Source: Odoribacteraceae bacterium (GTDB lineage: Bacteria > Bacteroidota > Bacteroidia > Bacteroidales > Marinifilaceae). From it: a stretch of 35,368 bases of DNA. The stretch lies in contig JAIROI010000029.1 of assembly GCA_031257615.1 (NCBI GenBank), positions 1 to 35,368 of the forward strand, written 5' to 3'. Of the stretch, positions 24,931 through 32,158 are shown piece after piece; position 1 is the first letter of the stretch; each line of letters opens with the position of its first letter. The translations under genes were made by a program, and so were the position numbers. The notes under the pieces are model-generated. The model saw nothing but the letters and a program-made list of their open reading frames with translations. It was not told the origin of the DNA and did not search any database.

Positions 24931-24961
24931 TTTGCTCTTAATAATAGAATGTATACCTTTG
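24931..24961 (+). promoter_or_regulatory. Strong Bacteroidota promoter of the collagen-like lipoprotein gene
   Basis: TTTG at 24931-24934 and TACCTTTG at 24954-24961 are separated by 19 nt, an exact match to the Bacteroidota consensus TTTG-N19-TAnnTTTG. Transcription should begin near 24968, giving a leader of about 110 nt before the ATG at 25079. It is the only promoter in the window with both elements perfect, so this gene is probably highly expressed. Confidence 0.75.
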
Positions 24962-25078
24962 TCACCGGATTTCCTCCTTTCGCGCGGCCGATTACCCGCG
25001 ACATGATGGGATTCATAAACCGCTGATTAACGAATAATGAATTTATTAGAGACAGTTTTAATTTTTAACTATCAAATT

Positions 25079-28000
25079 ATGAGAAAAGCAATCAAATTCA
25101 GTCTGTTGACTCTCGTAGCAACGACGTTCCTACTGGGAAGTTGCTACAAAGGAGACATCGAAGACCTTGATGACAGGGTCACTAAAGTAGAGCAAGACGT
25201 CAGTGATCTCAAGACACTCACGGCGTCTCTGCAGAGCGCTATCAACGCGGGTGCATTGATCACCAGCGTGACTTCAAACGCCGAGGGGTTCATCATTAAT
25301 TTCTCCGGAACTACCCAGCCCATTACGATTAAACACGGGACCAAGGGTGACAAGGGAGACAAGGGAGACAAGGGTGACAAAGGTGACAAAGGTGACAAAG
25401 GTGACGACGGAATCAATGGAACCGACGGAACCAACGGCACAGACGGTGTTGACGGTGTTGATGGCGCCACCCCGGTGGTGTATATCGACACCGCCGGGTA
25501 CTGGTGCGTGGCCCCGACCGGGGAAAAAGCCACGGATGACAGCGATCGTATCCTCGACGCGAATCAACTCCCGATCAAGGCCAAAGGGGAAGACGGCGTT
25601 GACGGCCAGGATGGCGTTGACGGCCAGGATGGCGTTGACGGCCAAGATGGCGTTGACGGCCAAGATGGCGTTGACGGCCAAGATGGCGTTGACGGCGCTG
25701 ACGGTAAAGACGGAGTTGCTGGCAACAGCGCGAAAGTTACCCGGGTTGGAGATATTGTCACGATCAAGATCGTTGACGCTGCAGGCGCCGTGGTCGGTGA
25801 TTCTGTAAATATCAAGGTTCCCACGGTGAACGACTTTACGATTGACTTGATCGACGAGAGCGATCCCGCGTACGTCGAGTTCCACGTGTACGACGTCGCG
25901 AACAAGAAGACGAAAATCTACCGGTTTGGTAAGGCCAATGTCACGCCGCAAAGCGTGAAAGTGCTGTACGCGATTGTCGAGGGTGTCGAGGTTGGCAAGA
26001 CCTCGTACCTCGTGTTCAGCGTTAGCCCGTCGGACGTGAAGTTCGCGCAAGGAGACCTGCACATCGACATGGTTGGTCAAAAAGTGGTGACCCGCGCTCT
26101 TGATTTCACGGGTGGCGCGTATGTCGCGCTCACCGGCCTGAAGCCGCTGAGCGACTATGCCGACCAGACGAAAATCGGTTTGCCGGCAGCCAAATACCTC
26201 TCCGCGAACGGTGGCGAGTGGGTGCTCGAGTTCCAGCCGCTCCAGCCGGACAAGGGTGCGACGAAGGCGGTCGTGGATGGATCCGTCTATGCAGATCAAG
26301 CCTTTGACCTCGTGCTGACTTACGCGAACACTAAGAGCCTGAACGCTGTCTACGACAAGGACGAGGACGTCCCCGACCTCAACGCCCCCGCGATCGAACT
26401 CGCTTACACCCGTTCGACAAACTCCTTCACGTTTACCAACAAGCCGATCAGCATCGCGAATAACGCTGTCGAGGTAAGCCCGAAATCCACCATGGCAGAC
26501 ATCGCGAAAGGGCTGTACACCATCTATTCCTTGGACGAGGACGGCATATCGTTCAAACTTGAGGTGACAAGCGCGTTCAAGTCCGATCCGAGTTACTTGT
26601 TGTACGCGAGCGCTACGTATAAGGGCGCCAAGAATGCAGGTAATAGCAATGTTTCTGGTGCGACTAGTGCTCTTATGGTAGCCACCGAGGCGAAGAAACC
26701 TTCGGGTAACGTGTTGGATGTTGTCACGTTTAAGGCTAACGTGGATGCGTTCGAGAGTCTCACAAGCGTAGCAAAGGGTGAGTCCATCGACTTCGAGTAC
26801 ACGTTGGAAGGCAAAGACAGGCAGAGTACAACGAAATCGACAAGCTCCTTCTTCTTCAGGGTGATCAAGCTTGCTAAAGCTACTTTCGAAGCCAAGGCAA
26901 TATGGCTGCCGGCAGCTGCTCAAGCCACTACTCCCGTCAAGGTCGTTGTCGACGACGTGAGCGCGTCCGTCGGTACAAAGATCGGCGACATGGGATTTGA
27001 GAACAAGTGGATAGGCTTGCAAGTGGCCAAAGGCGCTACCGTTAAGAAATGGAGTAGCACCAAATTCGTGGAAGGCAACTACCCGCACGTGATCGTCACC
27101 AACGCCGGTACAGGCGTAAACATCACCTCGAAAGTAGAAGCCACCTCCCACGCGGAGCCTGGCCTGTACCAGATCACCTACAAGTACGAGGTTGACGGCG
27201 CGACCATCGGTATCACGCAAGAGATCTATCTCGCCCTTCCTTCCTACACGTTGGCGCTGTCCGCCGATGGCGAAAATGCATTTGTTTCGTCGCCGTCCAA
27301 ATACCTCCAGGTACTTGCAGCTAAAGCGGAAACCTACGACTACTCCGCGCTGTTTGACATTGCCAATATCACGGTTGTGGTCCCGACGCCTGCGACGAGT
27401 GGTAGCGCCCCCATCGTTTTGACTGGTAACATGCCGAACTACCTCTTTGACAACACTGCCGCGATCGGATCGCCCAAGAACAGCAAAGGATTGTCATCCT
27501 CTAAGGCCCCGCTCGCTGCCATCGGAACAACAGATGACGCAGTAAACATTGACTTGTACGTGAGACTGCTGAGCAGCCAGAAACTCTCCGTGAAGGTCGA
27601 AGACAAGATCAACACTGAGGTTGGAACCGACAAGGTCGCCATCGCGTACAGGAAGAACCCCATTGTCTCGGTCACCTTTGATGCTGCAGGCATGTACAAC
27701 TTCTCCGACTTGAAGACAAGCGACATAGATCTGGGTAGCCTTCTCAAGAATGCCGTGTTTACCTCTGAAGCCGGACCGGTAAGCTCCGCTATCCTCAACC
27801 AGGAGACCCTTACAACGGGACCGAGCGATCCCACCATTTACAGGCAACTGAAAGATGACGGCCGCATAAAGGACGTGACCTTCAAGGCTATCGGCTTTGT
27901 CCGCGGCACGCATACTAACAGCATACCTACCAACATCACCGACCTGATCACGATCACGGAAGGCCAGACAGGCCCCGCCTTCAAAGCCATCGACGCGAAC

Positions 28001-28102
28001 TTACTGTCGTTCACCGGCGTGGTACAAAAGATCGAAGTCACTGTGACCGACGTGTTCGGCACGACCAAGACGGCTACACTGTCAATCACGATCAACAATT
28101 AG
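25079..28102 (+). CDS. Surface lipoprotein with coiled coil and two collagen-like tracts
   Basis: 1007 residues from the ATG at 25079 (MRKAIKF), chosen because it opens a lipoprotein signal with lipobox LLGSC (Cys22); a start 42 nt upstream is less likely. A heptad coiled coil (~24-56) precedes a first Gly-X-Y tract of 15 triplets (six GDK in a row), then a small DUF4988-like domain (PVVYIDTAGYWCVAPTGE), then a second tract of 16 triplets (GVD GQD repeated). The remaining ~780 residues are beta-rich, probably several Ig-like domains. The coil plus collagen order suggests a trimeric stalk projecting from the outer membrane. There are few prolines, so hydroxyproline-free, charge-stabilised triple helix is inferred. 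Codon use looks less GC-rich than in the neighbours. The ligand and exact family of the C-terminal part are unknown. Confidence 0.85.
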   Translation: MRKAIKFSLLTLVATTFLLGSCYKGDIEDLDDRVTKVEQDVSDLKTLTASLQSAINAGALITSVTSNAEGFIINFSGTTQPITIKHGTKGDKGDKGDKGDKGDKGDKGDDGINGTDGTNGTDGVDGVDGATPVVYIDTAGYWCVAPTGEKATDDSDRILDANQLPIKAKGEDGVDGQDGVDGQDGVDGQDGVDGQDGVDGQDGVDGADGKDGVAGNSAKVTRVGDIVTIKIVDAAGAVVGDSVNIKVPTVNDFTIDLIDESDPAYVEFHVYDVANKKTKIYRFGKANVTPQSVKVLYAIVEGVEVGKTSYLVFSVSPSDVKFAQGDLHIDMVGQKVVTRALDFTGGAYVALTGLKPLSDYADQTKIGLPAAKYLSANGGEWVLEFQPLQPDKGATKAVVDGSVYADQAFDLVLTYANTKSLNAVYDKDEDVPDLNAPAIELAYTRSTNSFTFTNKPISIANNAVEVSPKSTMADIAKGLYTIYSLDEDGISFKLEVTSAFKSDPSYLLYASATYKGAKNAGNSNVSGATSALMVATEAKKPSGNVLDVVTFKANVDAFESLTSVAKGESIDFEYTLEGKDRQSTTKSTSSFFFRVIKLAKATFEAKAIWLPAAAQATTPVKVVVDDVSASVGTKIGDMGFENKWIGLQVAKGATVKKWSSTKFVEGNYPHVIVTNAGTGVNITSKVEATSHAEPGLYQITYKYEVDGATIGITQEIYLALPSYTLALSADGENAFVSSPSKYLQVLAAKAETYDYSALFDIANITVVVPTPATSGSAPIVLTGNMPNYLFDNTAAIGSPKNSKGLSSSKAPLAAIGTTDDAVNIDLYVRLLSSQKLSVKVEDKINTEVGTDKVAIAYRKNPIVSVTFDAAGMYNFSDLKTSDIDLGSLLKNAVFTSEAGPVSSAILNQETLTTGPSDPTIYRQLKDDGRIKDVTFKAIGFVRGTHTNSIPTNITDLITITEGQTGPAFKAIDANLLSFTGVVQKIEVTVTDVFGTTKTATLSITINN
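25337..25471 (+). repeat. First collagen-like Gly-X-Y tract (9-bp DNA repeat)
   Basis: Fifteen GXY codon triplets; the first part is six near-identical 9-bp units coding GDK. Identical neighbouring units can gain or lose copies in frame by slippage, changing stalk length. Confidence 0.85.
25586..25729 (+). repeat. Second collagen-like tract (18-bp DNA repeat)
   Basis: Sixteen GXY triplets. The core (25595-25684) is five 18-bp units coding GVDGQD that differ only at single silent positions (CAG/CAA, so two sub-blocks), indicating recent duplication and likely length variation between strains. Confidence 0.88.
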
Positions 28103-28172
28103 TATCGAGATAATCTTCGACCAGAAACAGACTCGCGAAACTTGTCTCAAGCGGGTACTTGTTTAAACCACG

Positions 28173-28206
28173 AGAGGGGGGTGACCACACACCTCCCTCT
28201 TTTTTA
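28173..28206 (+). terminator. Rho-independent terminator of the collagen-like gene
   Basis: AGAGGGGGGT (28173-28182) pairs with ACCTCCCTCT (28191-28200) with one mismatch and an 8-nt loop, followed by a run of T (28200-28205). It lies 70 nt after the stop codon. Confidence 0.85.
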
Positions 28207-28243
28207 TGCCCTGCGCGACCGGCGGGAATCTTTCCTTTTATCC

Positions 28244-28251
28244 TACCTTTG
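28244..28251 (+). promoter_or_regulatory. Bacteroidota -7 element for the PstS-like gene
   Basis: TACCTTTG, an exact TAnnTTTG match, 39 nt before the ATG at 28291. No clear -33 element. Confidence 0.45.
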
Positions 28252-28290
28252 GGGCGAGAGAAAAGCGCCAATGTTTAAACCGGAGAAAGT

Positions 28291-29253
28291 ATGAGCAAAT
28301 TCGTTCTTATTGTAGCCTTAGCGGTGGCGATCGCGGGCGTTAGTTGTGACAAAGGGGATCGGGAGGAAGAAACGTTTGCCGGGATAGAAGCGATCTCGTT
28401 CGAGAACTACCCGAAAGTAGATGGTTCCACCTCTTCAAGCGTACTCAACATGATGGTCGCTTGCAGGTTGTTGAACCTTCCTCACGAGTGGGTCGAGCCG
28501 GGAATTGTCACGGAATGGACACTGCATCCCAAGTACAGCGAGATTCCGGGGGAGCGCTGGCGTTTCTTTGAAGAGCGCGTGAAAACCTCCCAGACCCACG
28601 GCGCGTTCGTCAACCTGATCGACGGCAACGCGGAGCTGATCCTCACCCACCGGACCATCTCGCCCGATGAGCGCGCGCGCGCCGACTCCCTCGGGGTCGC
28701 GTTGATCGAAACGCCCGTTGCCGTGGACGCGTTCGTCTTCGTGGTAAACAAGGAGAACAGCGTACGATCCCTCGCGGTCGATCAAGTCCGGAAAATATAC
28801 GCGGCCGGGATCACCCGCTGGTCGGAAGTCGGCGGGAGCGACGCGGCGATCAAAGTCTTCACGCGTCCCCGCAACTCGGGCAGCGAGGAGGTTTTGAGGG
28901 AATTAGTGATGAAAGACCTGGAGCCGGCGATCTTCCCCGAGAGCGGCATTGGCGGCATGTCGCAAGTCTTTGGAGAGGTACTGGGCAACAGGAACGCGAT
29001 CTGCTACACGTTCAACAACTACAAGAACCTCCAGGCGCGGGTGCCCGACAGCGAGGTGCCCAAGATTGCCATCAACGGCGTCTTCCCCGACGAGCAGACG
29101 ATCAAAAGCGGCGCCTACCCGTTCATATCCAAGGTGCACGTCGCCATCCGTTCCGACCTCGACCGCCATTCAATGGCCTACAAGCTATACGAGTGGTTGC
29201 AATCCGCCGCCGCCCACTCGACCATCGCGGCGTGCGGCTTCCTGCCCCTGTAA
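28291..29253 (+). CDS. PstS-like substrate-binding lipoprotein
   Basis: 320 residues with lipobox GVSC (Cys19). The mature protein starts FENYPKVDGSTSSSVLNMMV, matching the phosphate-type periplasmic binding fold (DGSTS loop), and includes DAFVFVVNKENSVRSLAVDQVRKIYAAGITRWSEVGG-type features: the hinge pattern VFVVN, a 'QV+KIYAGxITxWxEVGG' helix and an RP.NSGSEE segment, all usual in PstS/PBP-like-2 proteins. No pstC, pstA or pstB gene follows; the neighbouring gene is convergent. It may bind phosphate or another oxyanion, or be an orphan sensor or scavenging lipoprotein. It has its own -7 element and follows a terminator, so it is a single-gene unit. Its stop codon abuts the stop of queE without a spacer. 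Confidence 0.85.
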   Translation: MSKFVLIVALAVAIAGVSCDKGDREEETFAGIEAISFENYPKVDGSTSSSVLNMMVACRLLNLPHEWVEPGIVTEWTLHPKYSEIPGERWRFFEERVKTSQTHGAFVNLIDGNAELILTHRTISPDERARADSLGVALIETPVAVDAFVFVVNKENSVRSLAVDQVRKIYAAGITRWSEVGGSDAAIKVFTRPRNSGSEEVLRELVMKDLEPAIFPESGIGGMSQVFGEVLGNRNAICYTFNNYKNLQARVPDSEVPKIAINGVFPDEQTIKSGAYPFISKVHVAIRSDLDRHSMAYKLYEWLQSAAAHSTIAACGFLPL

Positions 29254-30060
29254 TCACGCCCCCTCCCTGCCGCCGAAAAGCGCCACGTGCAGGCGATCGC
29301 AATAGCGCCACCCGTTGCGGATGGCGTGCCCGGCGGCCAGGAGCGCGTTCCGTTGCAGCGTCGCGGGAGTGTTGCCCAGGGGCATAAGCAACACGTCCTC
29401 GTTCTGCCAGCCGTCCAGGGCGTCCAGCAGGCGGCGTATCTCGGGCACGTCCTCTTCCGTCGCGTACACGAACTTCAGTTGAAAATCCTTCCCCCGTTCC
29501 CTCGCGCGGGAAATATAGCGCTGGATCACCCCCGGGCGCCACCGTTCGGCGTGATGCGCGGCGTCGCCCACCGGCGCGGAAGAGGCCAGCTTCGGGGAGA
29601 GACTCATCAAGTCGGCCGCGTCGGCTACCCCTTCCTCGTAGCGCGTGGCGTTACTCTCCACGGTGACGTGGAAGGGGAAATGCCGCGCCAGTTCCTCGCA
29701 GAGCGCCTTGACGCCGGCAGCCTGCAGCAGCGGTTCGCCGCCGGTGACGACCACGTGCCGCGTCTGCTCCCGGTTCCGCGCCACGATCCGCGCCACCTCC
29801 CGCGCGGGCAGCGAGTACGCCCCGACCGGTCGCGAGGCCGCGTAAGCCGTGTCACACCCGCCCCCTTCCCACGCGCAACGCAGGTTACACCCCGCCAGCC
29901 TCACGAACAGCGACGGCACGCCGCTCAACTTCCCCTCGCCCTGGAGCGTCCCCGGGAACGGGAAACCCGACGCGCTGGGGCCGGGAAGCTCCCGCCCGTC
30001 GGCGTCCCGCGTGATCGGGAAGACGCCGTCCCTGGCCAGCAGCAGCTTCGCCTCCTCCAT
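29254..30060 (-). CDS. queE: 7-carboxy-7-deazaguanine synthase (radical SAM)
   Basis: 268 residues, longer than the common ~210-230. It converts carboxytetrahydropterin to 7-carboxy-7-deazaguanine in preQ0 synthesis. The family pattern TLQGEGKLSG-P-FVRLAGCNLRC precedes the cluster region. The cluster cysteines are Cys58, Cys62 and Cys69, giving CX3CX6C instead of the radical SAM CX3CX2C, because WEGGG is inserted before CDTAYA. VTGGEPLLQ (~105-113) provides the SAM-binding GGEP motif and VESNAT is conserved. A C-terminal LLMPLGNT segment and the CDRLHVALFG end are typical. It is 3 nt after queD and last in the queCDE operon. Confidence 0.93.
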   Translation of the reverse strand: MEEAKLLLARDGVFPITRDADGRELPGPSASGFPFPGTLQGEGKLSGVPSLFVRLAGCNLRCAWEGGGCDTAYAASRPVGAYSLPAREVARIVARNREQTRHVVVTGGEPLLQAAGVKALCEELARHFPFHVTVESNATRYEEGVADAADLMSLSPKLASSAPVGDAAHHAERWRPGVIQRYISRARERGKDFQLKFVYATEEDVPEIRRLLDALDGWQNEDVLLMPLGNTPATLQRNALLAAGHAIRNGWRYCDRLHVALFGGREGA

Positions 30061-30063
30061 CTG

Positions 30064-30570
30064 TCACTCCTCCTCGATGATTGCCCTGGAAAACCGCACG
30101 TCTTCCCGCCCGAAATCCACCAGCCGCAGGTCTTCGCGGAACGCCTCGGCGTACCCCGTCTCCGTCTCGTGCACCCTCACCGAATAGAGCCGCACGTCTC
30201 CCTCCCCGTTCCTGAACACCGTCTCGCGCAGCGCCTCGTCGAAAAGAAAGAAAAAGAGCAACGCGTACCCCTCCGCGGAGGGCGACACCGGCATCTCTAC
30301 CACCCGCCGGTTATACTTGTACACGAACGCCTTCATCTCCTCGTCCTCCCCCCGCCACAGCGAGTACGAGTGATCGAAGCGGTCGACGATCGCCCTCACC
30401 CCCTCCAGCAGCGCGAAATCCATCACCATGAATCCCCTGTCGAGCGTCCCCGAGTCGATCAACACCTCCACCACGTAAGAATGCCCGTGAATGTTCTCCC
30501 GGCAGCGGCGCGAGGAGCACCCCCTCACGACGTGCGCCGCCTCGAACCTGAATAGCTTCCTGATCCTCAT
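30064..30570 (-). CDS. queD: 6-carboxy-5,6,7,8-tetrahydropterin synthase
   Basis: 168 residues from the ATG at 30570 (MRIRKLFRFEAAH), which overlaps the queC stop as ATGA; a longer frame upstream lies inside queC. QueD converts dihydroneopterin triphosphate to carboxytetrahydropterin. The zinc ligands are His13, His28 and His30 (the latter two in NIHGHSY), with candidate catalytic Cys23 spaced C-x4-H-G-H. The central insert (VEMPVSPSAEGYALLFFFLFDEAL) and a C-terminal VHETETGYAEAF segment carrying the pterin-anchoring Glu are typical. At 168 residues it is longer than the minimal ~120-residue QueD. Confidence 0.92.
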   Translation of the reverse strand: MRIRKLFRFEAAHVVRGCSSRRCRENIHGHSYVVEVLIDSGTLDRGFMVMDFALLEGVRAIVDRFDHSYSLWRGEDEEMKAFVYKYNRRVVEMPVSPSAEGYALLFFFLFDEALRETVFRNGEGDVRLYSVRVHETETGYAEAFREDLRLVDFGREDVRFSRAIIEEE

Positions 30571-31244
30571 ATCCCCTCCCTGTAAACATCCTCCACGCCG
30601 GCCTCCCGGAACGCCTTCGCCCGCAGCAGGCAACTGTCGCACGCGCCACACGGCCGCTCCCCCCCCCGGTAACAGCTCCACGTGAGGGAATAATCCACTC
30701 CCAGTCGCCTGCCCAGCCGCACCTCCTCGGCCTTCGTCAGGTGCAGGAACGGCGCGTGCACGCGCACCCGTCTCCCTTTCTCGGCCCCCAGCACCGTCCC
30801 CCGGTTAATCGCCTCCTCCATCGCCCGCACGAACGACTCCCGGCAATCCACGTACCCCGAGTAGTCCACCTGACTCACTCCTATATATATATCTTCGATC
30901 TCCATCGCGTCGGCGTACGAGGCGGCCACCGCGAGGAACACCATGTTACGCGCCGGCACGTAGGTCTCCGGCGTCCCTTCGCGTTCCAGTTCCCCGTCGG
31001 CCACCGGGCGCGCCGCGTCGGTCAGCGAGCTATGCCCCCACTGCCCGAGTGGCAACCTGATAATCTCGTGAGCCTTCACCCCCGCGGCCTTTGCCGCGGC
31101 CTTTGCCGCGTCGAGTTCCCTCCCGTGCTTCTGTCCGTAGAGGAACGTCAACGCGTGCAACTCCCCGAACCCTTCTTCTTTTGCCAGGTAGAGTGCGGTC
31201 GTCGAGTCCACCCCCCCTGATAACAATACAATTGCTTTTCTCAT
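30567..31244 (-). CDS. queC: 7-cyano-7-deazaguanine (preQ0) synthase
   Basis: About 225 residues from the ATG at 31244; a second ATG directly upstream (31247) is equally possible. It is an ATP-dependent enzyme that turns the carboxylate of CDG into the nitrile of preQ0. The PP-loop LLSGGVDSTT (N-terminus), VPARNMVFLAVAASYA and the zinc site SCYRGGERPCGACDSC are all intact. It is the first gene of the queC-queD-queE operon, which overlaps by 4 nt at its 3' end. A TACCTTCG -7 element lies 19 nt upstream. I looked for a preQ1 riboswitch in the leader and found none. Confidence 0.94.
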   Translation of the reverse strand: MRKAIVLLSGGVDSTTALYLAKEEGFGELHALTFLYGQKHGRELDAAKAAAKAAGVKAHEIIRLPLGQWGHSSLTDAARPVADGELEREGTPETYVPARNMVFLAVAASYADAMEIEDIYIGVSQVDYSGYVDCRESFVRAMEEAINRGTVLGAEKGRRVRVHAPFLHLTKAEEVRLGRRLGVDYSLTWSCYRGGERPCGACDSCLLRAKAFREAGVEDVYREGI

Positions 31245-31262
31245 CATCTCGTGTTTTGCTCG

Positions 31263-31270
31263 CGAAGGTA
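31263..31270 (-). promoter_or_regulatory. Probable -7 element of the queCDE operon
   Basis: On the minus strand TACCTTCG, one base from TAnnTTTG and identical to the element upstream of the oxoamine synthase gene (33442-33449). Confidence 0.4.
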
Positions 31271-31377
31271 ACGATAAAAGTCCCCTTCTTGTTATTCGGT
31301 CACTTCCTCTTTTTAGTGAGTAGTGAGAGAGGGCACCACGCACTACACTTTACACCTTGCTCACTTTTGATGGGGGG

Positions 31378-31425
31378 TATAAAACGGGCAAGGGGGACGA
31401 TGTCGTCCCCCTTGCCCGTTTTATA
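31378..31425. terminator. Perfect 23-bp inverted repeat, bidirectional terminator
   Basis: Arms 31378-31400 and 31403-31425 are perfectly complementary over 23 bp with a 2-nt centre (TG). Each arm begins TATAAAACGGGC, so either strand ends in GCCCGTTTTATA, a stem whose 3' side closes with a short T tract. It lies 17 nt past the stop codon of the TPR gene (31442, minus strand) and upstream of queC. It probably terminates the minus-strand transcript; the unusually long perfect stem is notable. Confidence 0.85.
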
Positions 31426-31441
31426 ACCCGCGGGTGGGCGC

Positions 31442-32122
31442 TTACAAGTTGGCCTTGGATCGCGCGATGTACTTTTCGATGTCGCGGGCCTCGATGGAGT
31501 TGGGAAATTCCTTTTCCAATTTCTCGTAGGCGGCCAGGGCATTTTTATAATCGTTACTCTTCTCGTATGCCAGTCCGGCCTTCATCAAGATCATGGGGGC
31601 AGTGAGTTCATTTTTATTGCCGTCGGTGGCCTGCTTGTAGAAATGCGCAGCCTGTTTGAAATCCTCCAGTTCCATGTACGCGTCCCCGATGTTCGCCTTC
31701 ACCACGTGGGAAAAGACCATGTCGTCGGAAGAAAAGCGGTTGAAGTAGGTGATCGCGTCTTGATAGTCCCCGGTGTACAGGAGGCACAGTCCGGCGTAGT
31801 AGTTTGCCAGGTTGCCGCTTGGCGTGGAGCCGTACTGGTCGATGATCTCCAGGAATCCCAGGGCGTTCCCGTCGCCGTTCAGGGCGAGGAGGAAAGAGTC
31901 CTGCTGGAAATACCTTTCGGGGCTGGCCATTTGCACGCGCGCTTCCTTCTCGAGGGGCGCCTTGTAGAGTTTGTGGTACCCGAAGAAGGCGGCTATCGCG
32001 ACGAGGATAAAGGTGACCCCGCGGATGATCCATTTTTGGTTTCTTTCGATAAACTGTTCGGTCGAGATGGTGGCTTCCTGTATCTGTTCGAAGCCATCCT
32101 GTTTCTGAATTTTCTTCGCCAT
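31442..32122 (-). CDS. Membrane-anchored tetratricopeptide repeat protein
   Basis: 226 residues. A cytoplasmic N-terminus of about 32 residues, a single transmembrane helix (~33-49, IIRGVTFILVAIAAFFGY) and TPR-type helices thereafter (NLANYYAGLCLLYTGDYQDAITYF; VVKANIGDAYMELEDFKQAAHFY; APMILMKAGLAYEKSNDYKNALAAYEKL fragments show the alternating small/aromatic TPR pattern). It resembles YfgM-like Bacteroidota proteins that may assist periplasmic folding or envelope assembly. It is 36 nt downstream of the oxoamine synthase gene and likely co-transcribed, ending at the perfect hairpin terminator. Confidence 0.8.
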   Translation of the reverse strand: MAKKIQKQDGFEQIQEATISTEQFIERNQKWIIRGVTFILVAIAAFFGYHKLYKAPLEKEARVQMASPERYFQQDSFLLALNGDGNALGFLEIIDQYGSTPSGNLANYYAGLCLLYTGDYQDAITYFNRFSSDDMVFSHVVKANIGDAYMELEDFKQAAHFYKQATDGNKNELTAPMILMKAGLAYEKSNDYKNALAAYEKLEKEFPNSIEARDIEKYIARSKANL

Positions 32123-32158
32123 GATTCGTCTTGTATTATTAAAGGGTTATTATTTATC

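Noticed and set aside
31245-31441. preQ1 riboswitch in the queC leader
   Set aside because: I found no C-rich loop with A-rich tail of the preQ1-I type. The predicted leader after the -7 element is under 20 nt, too short for an aptamer, and the rest is terminator.
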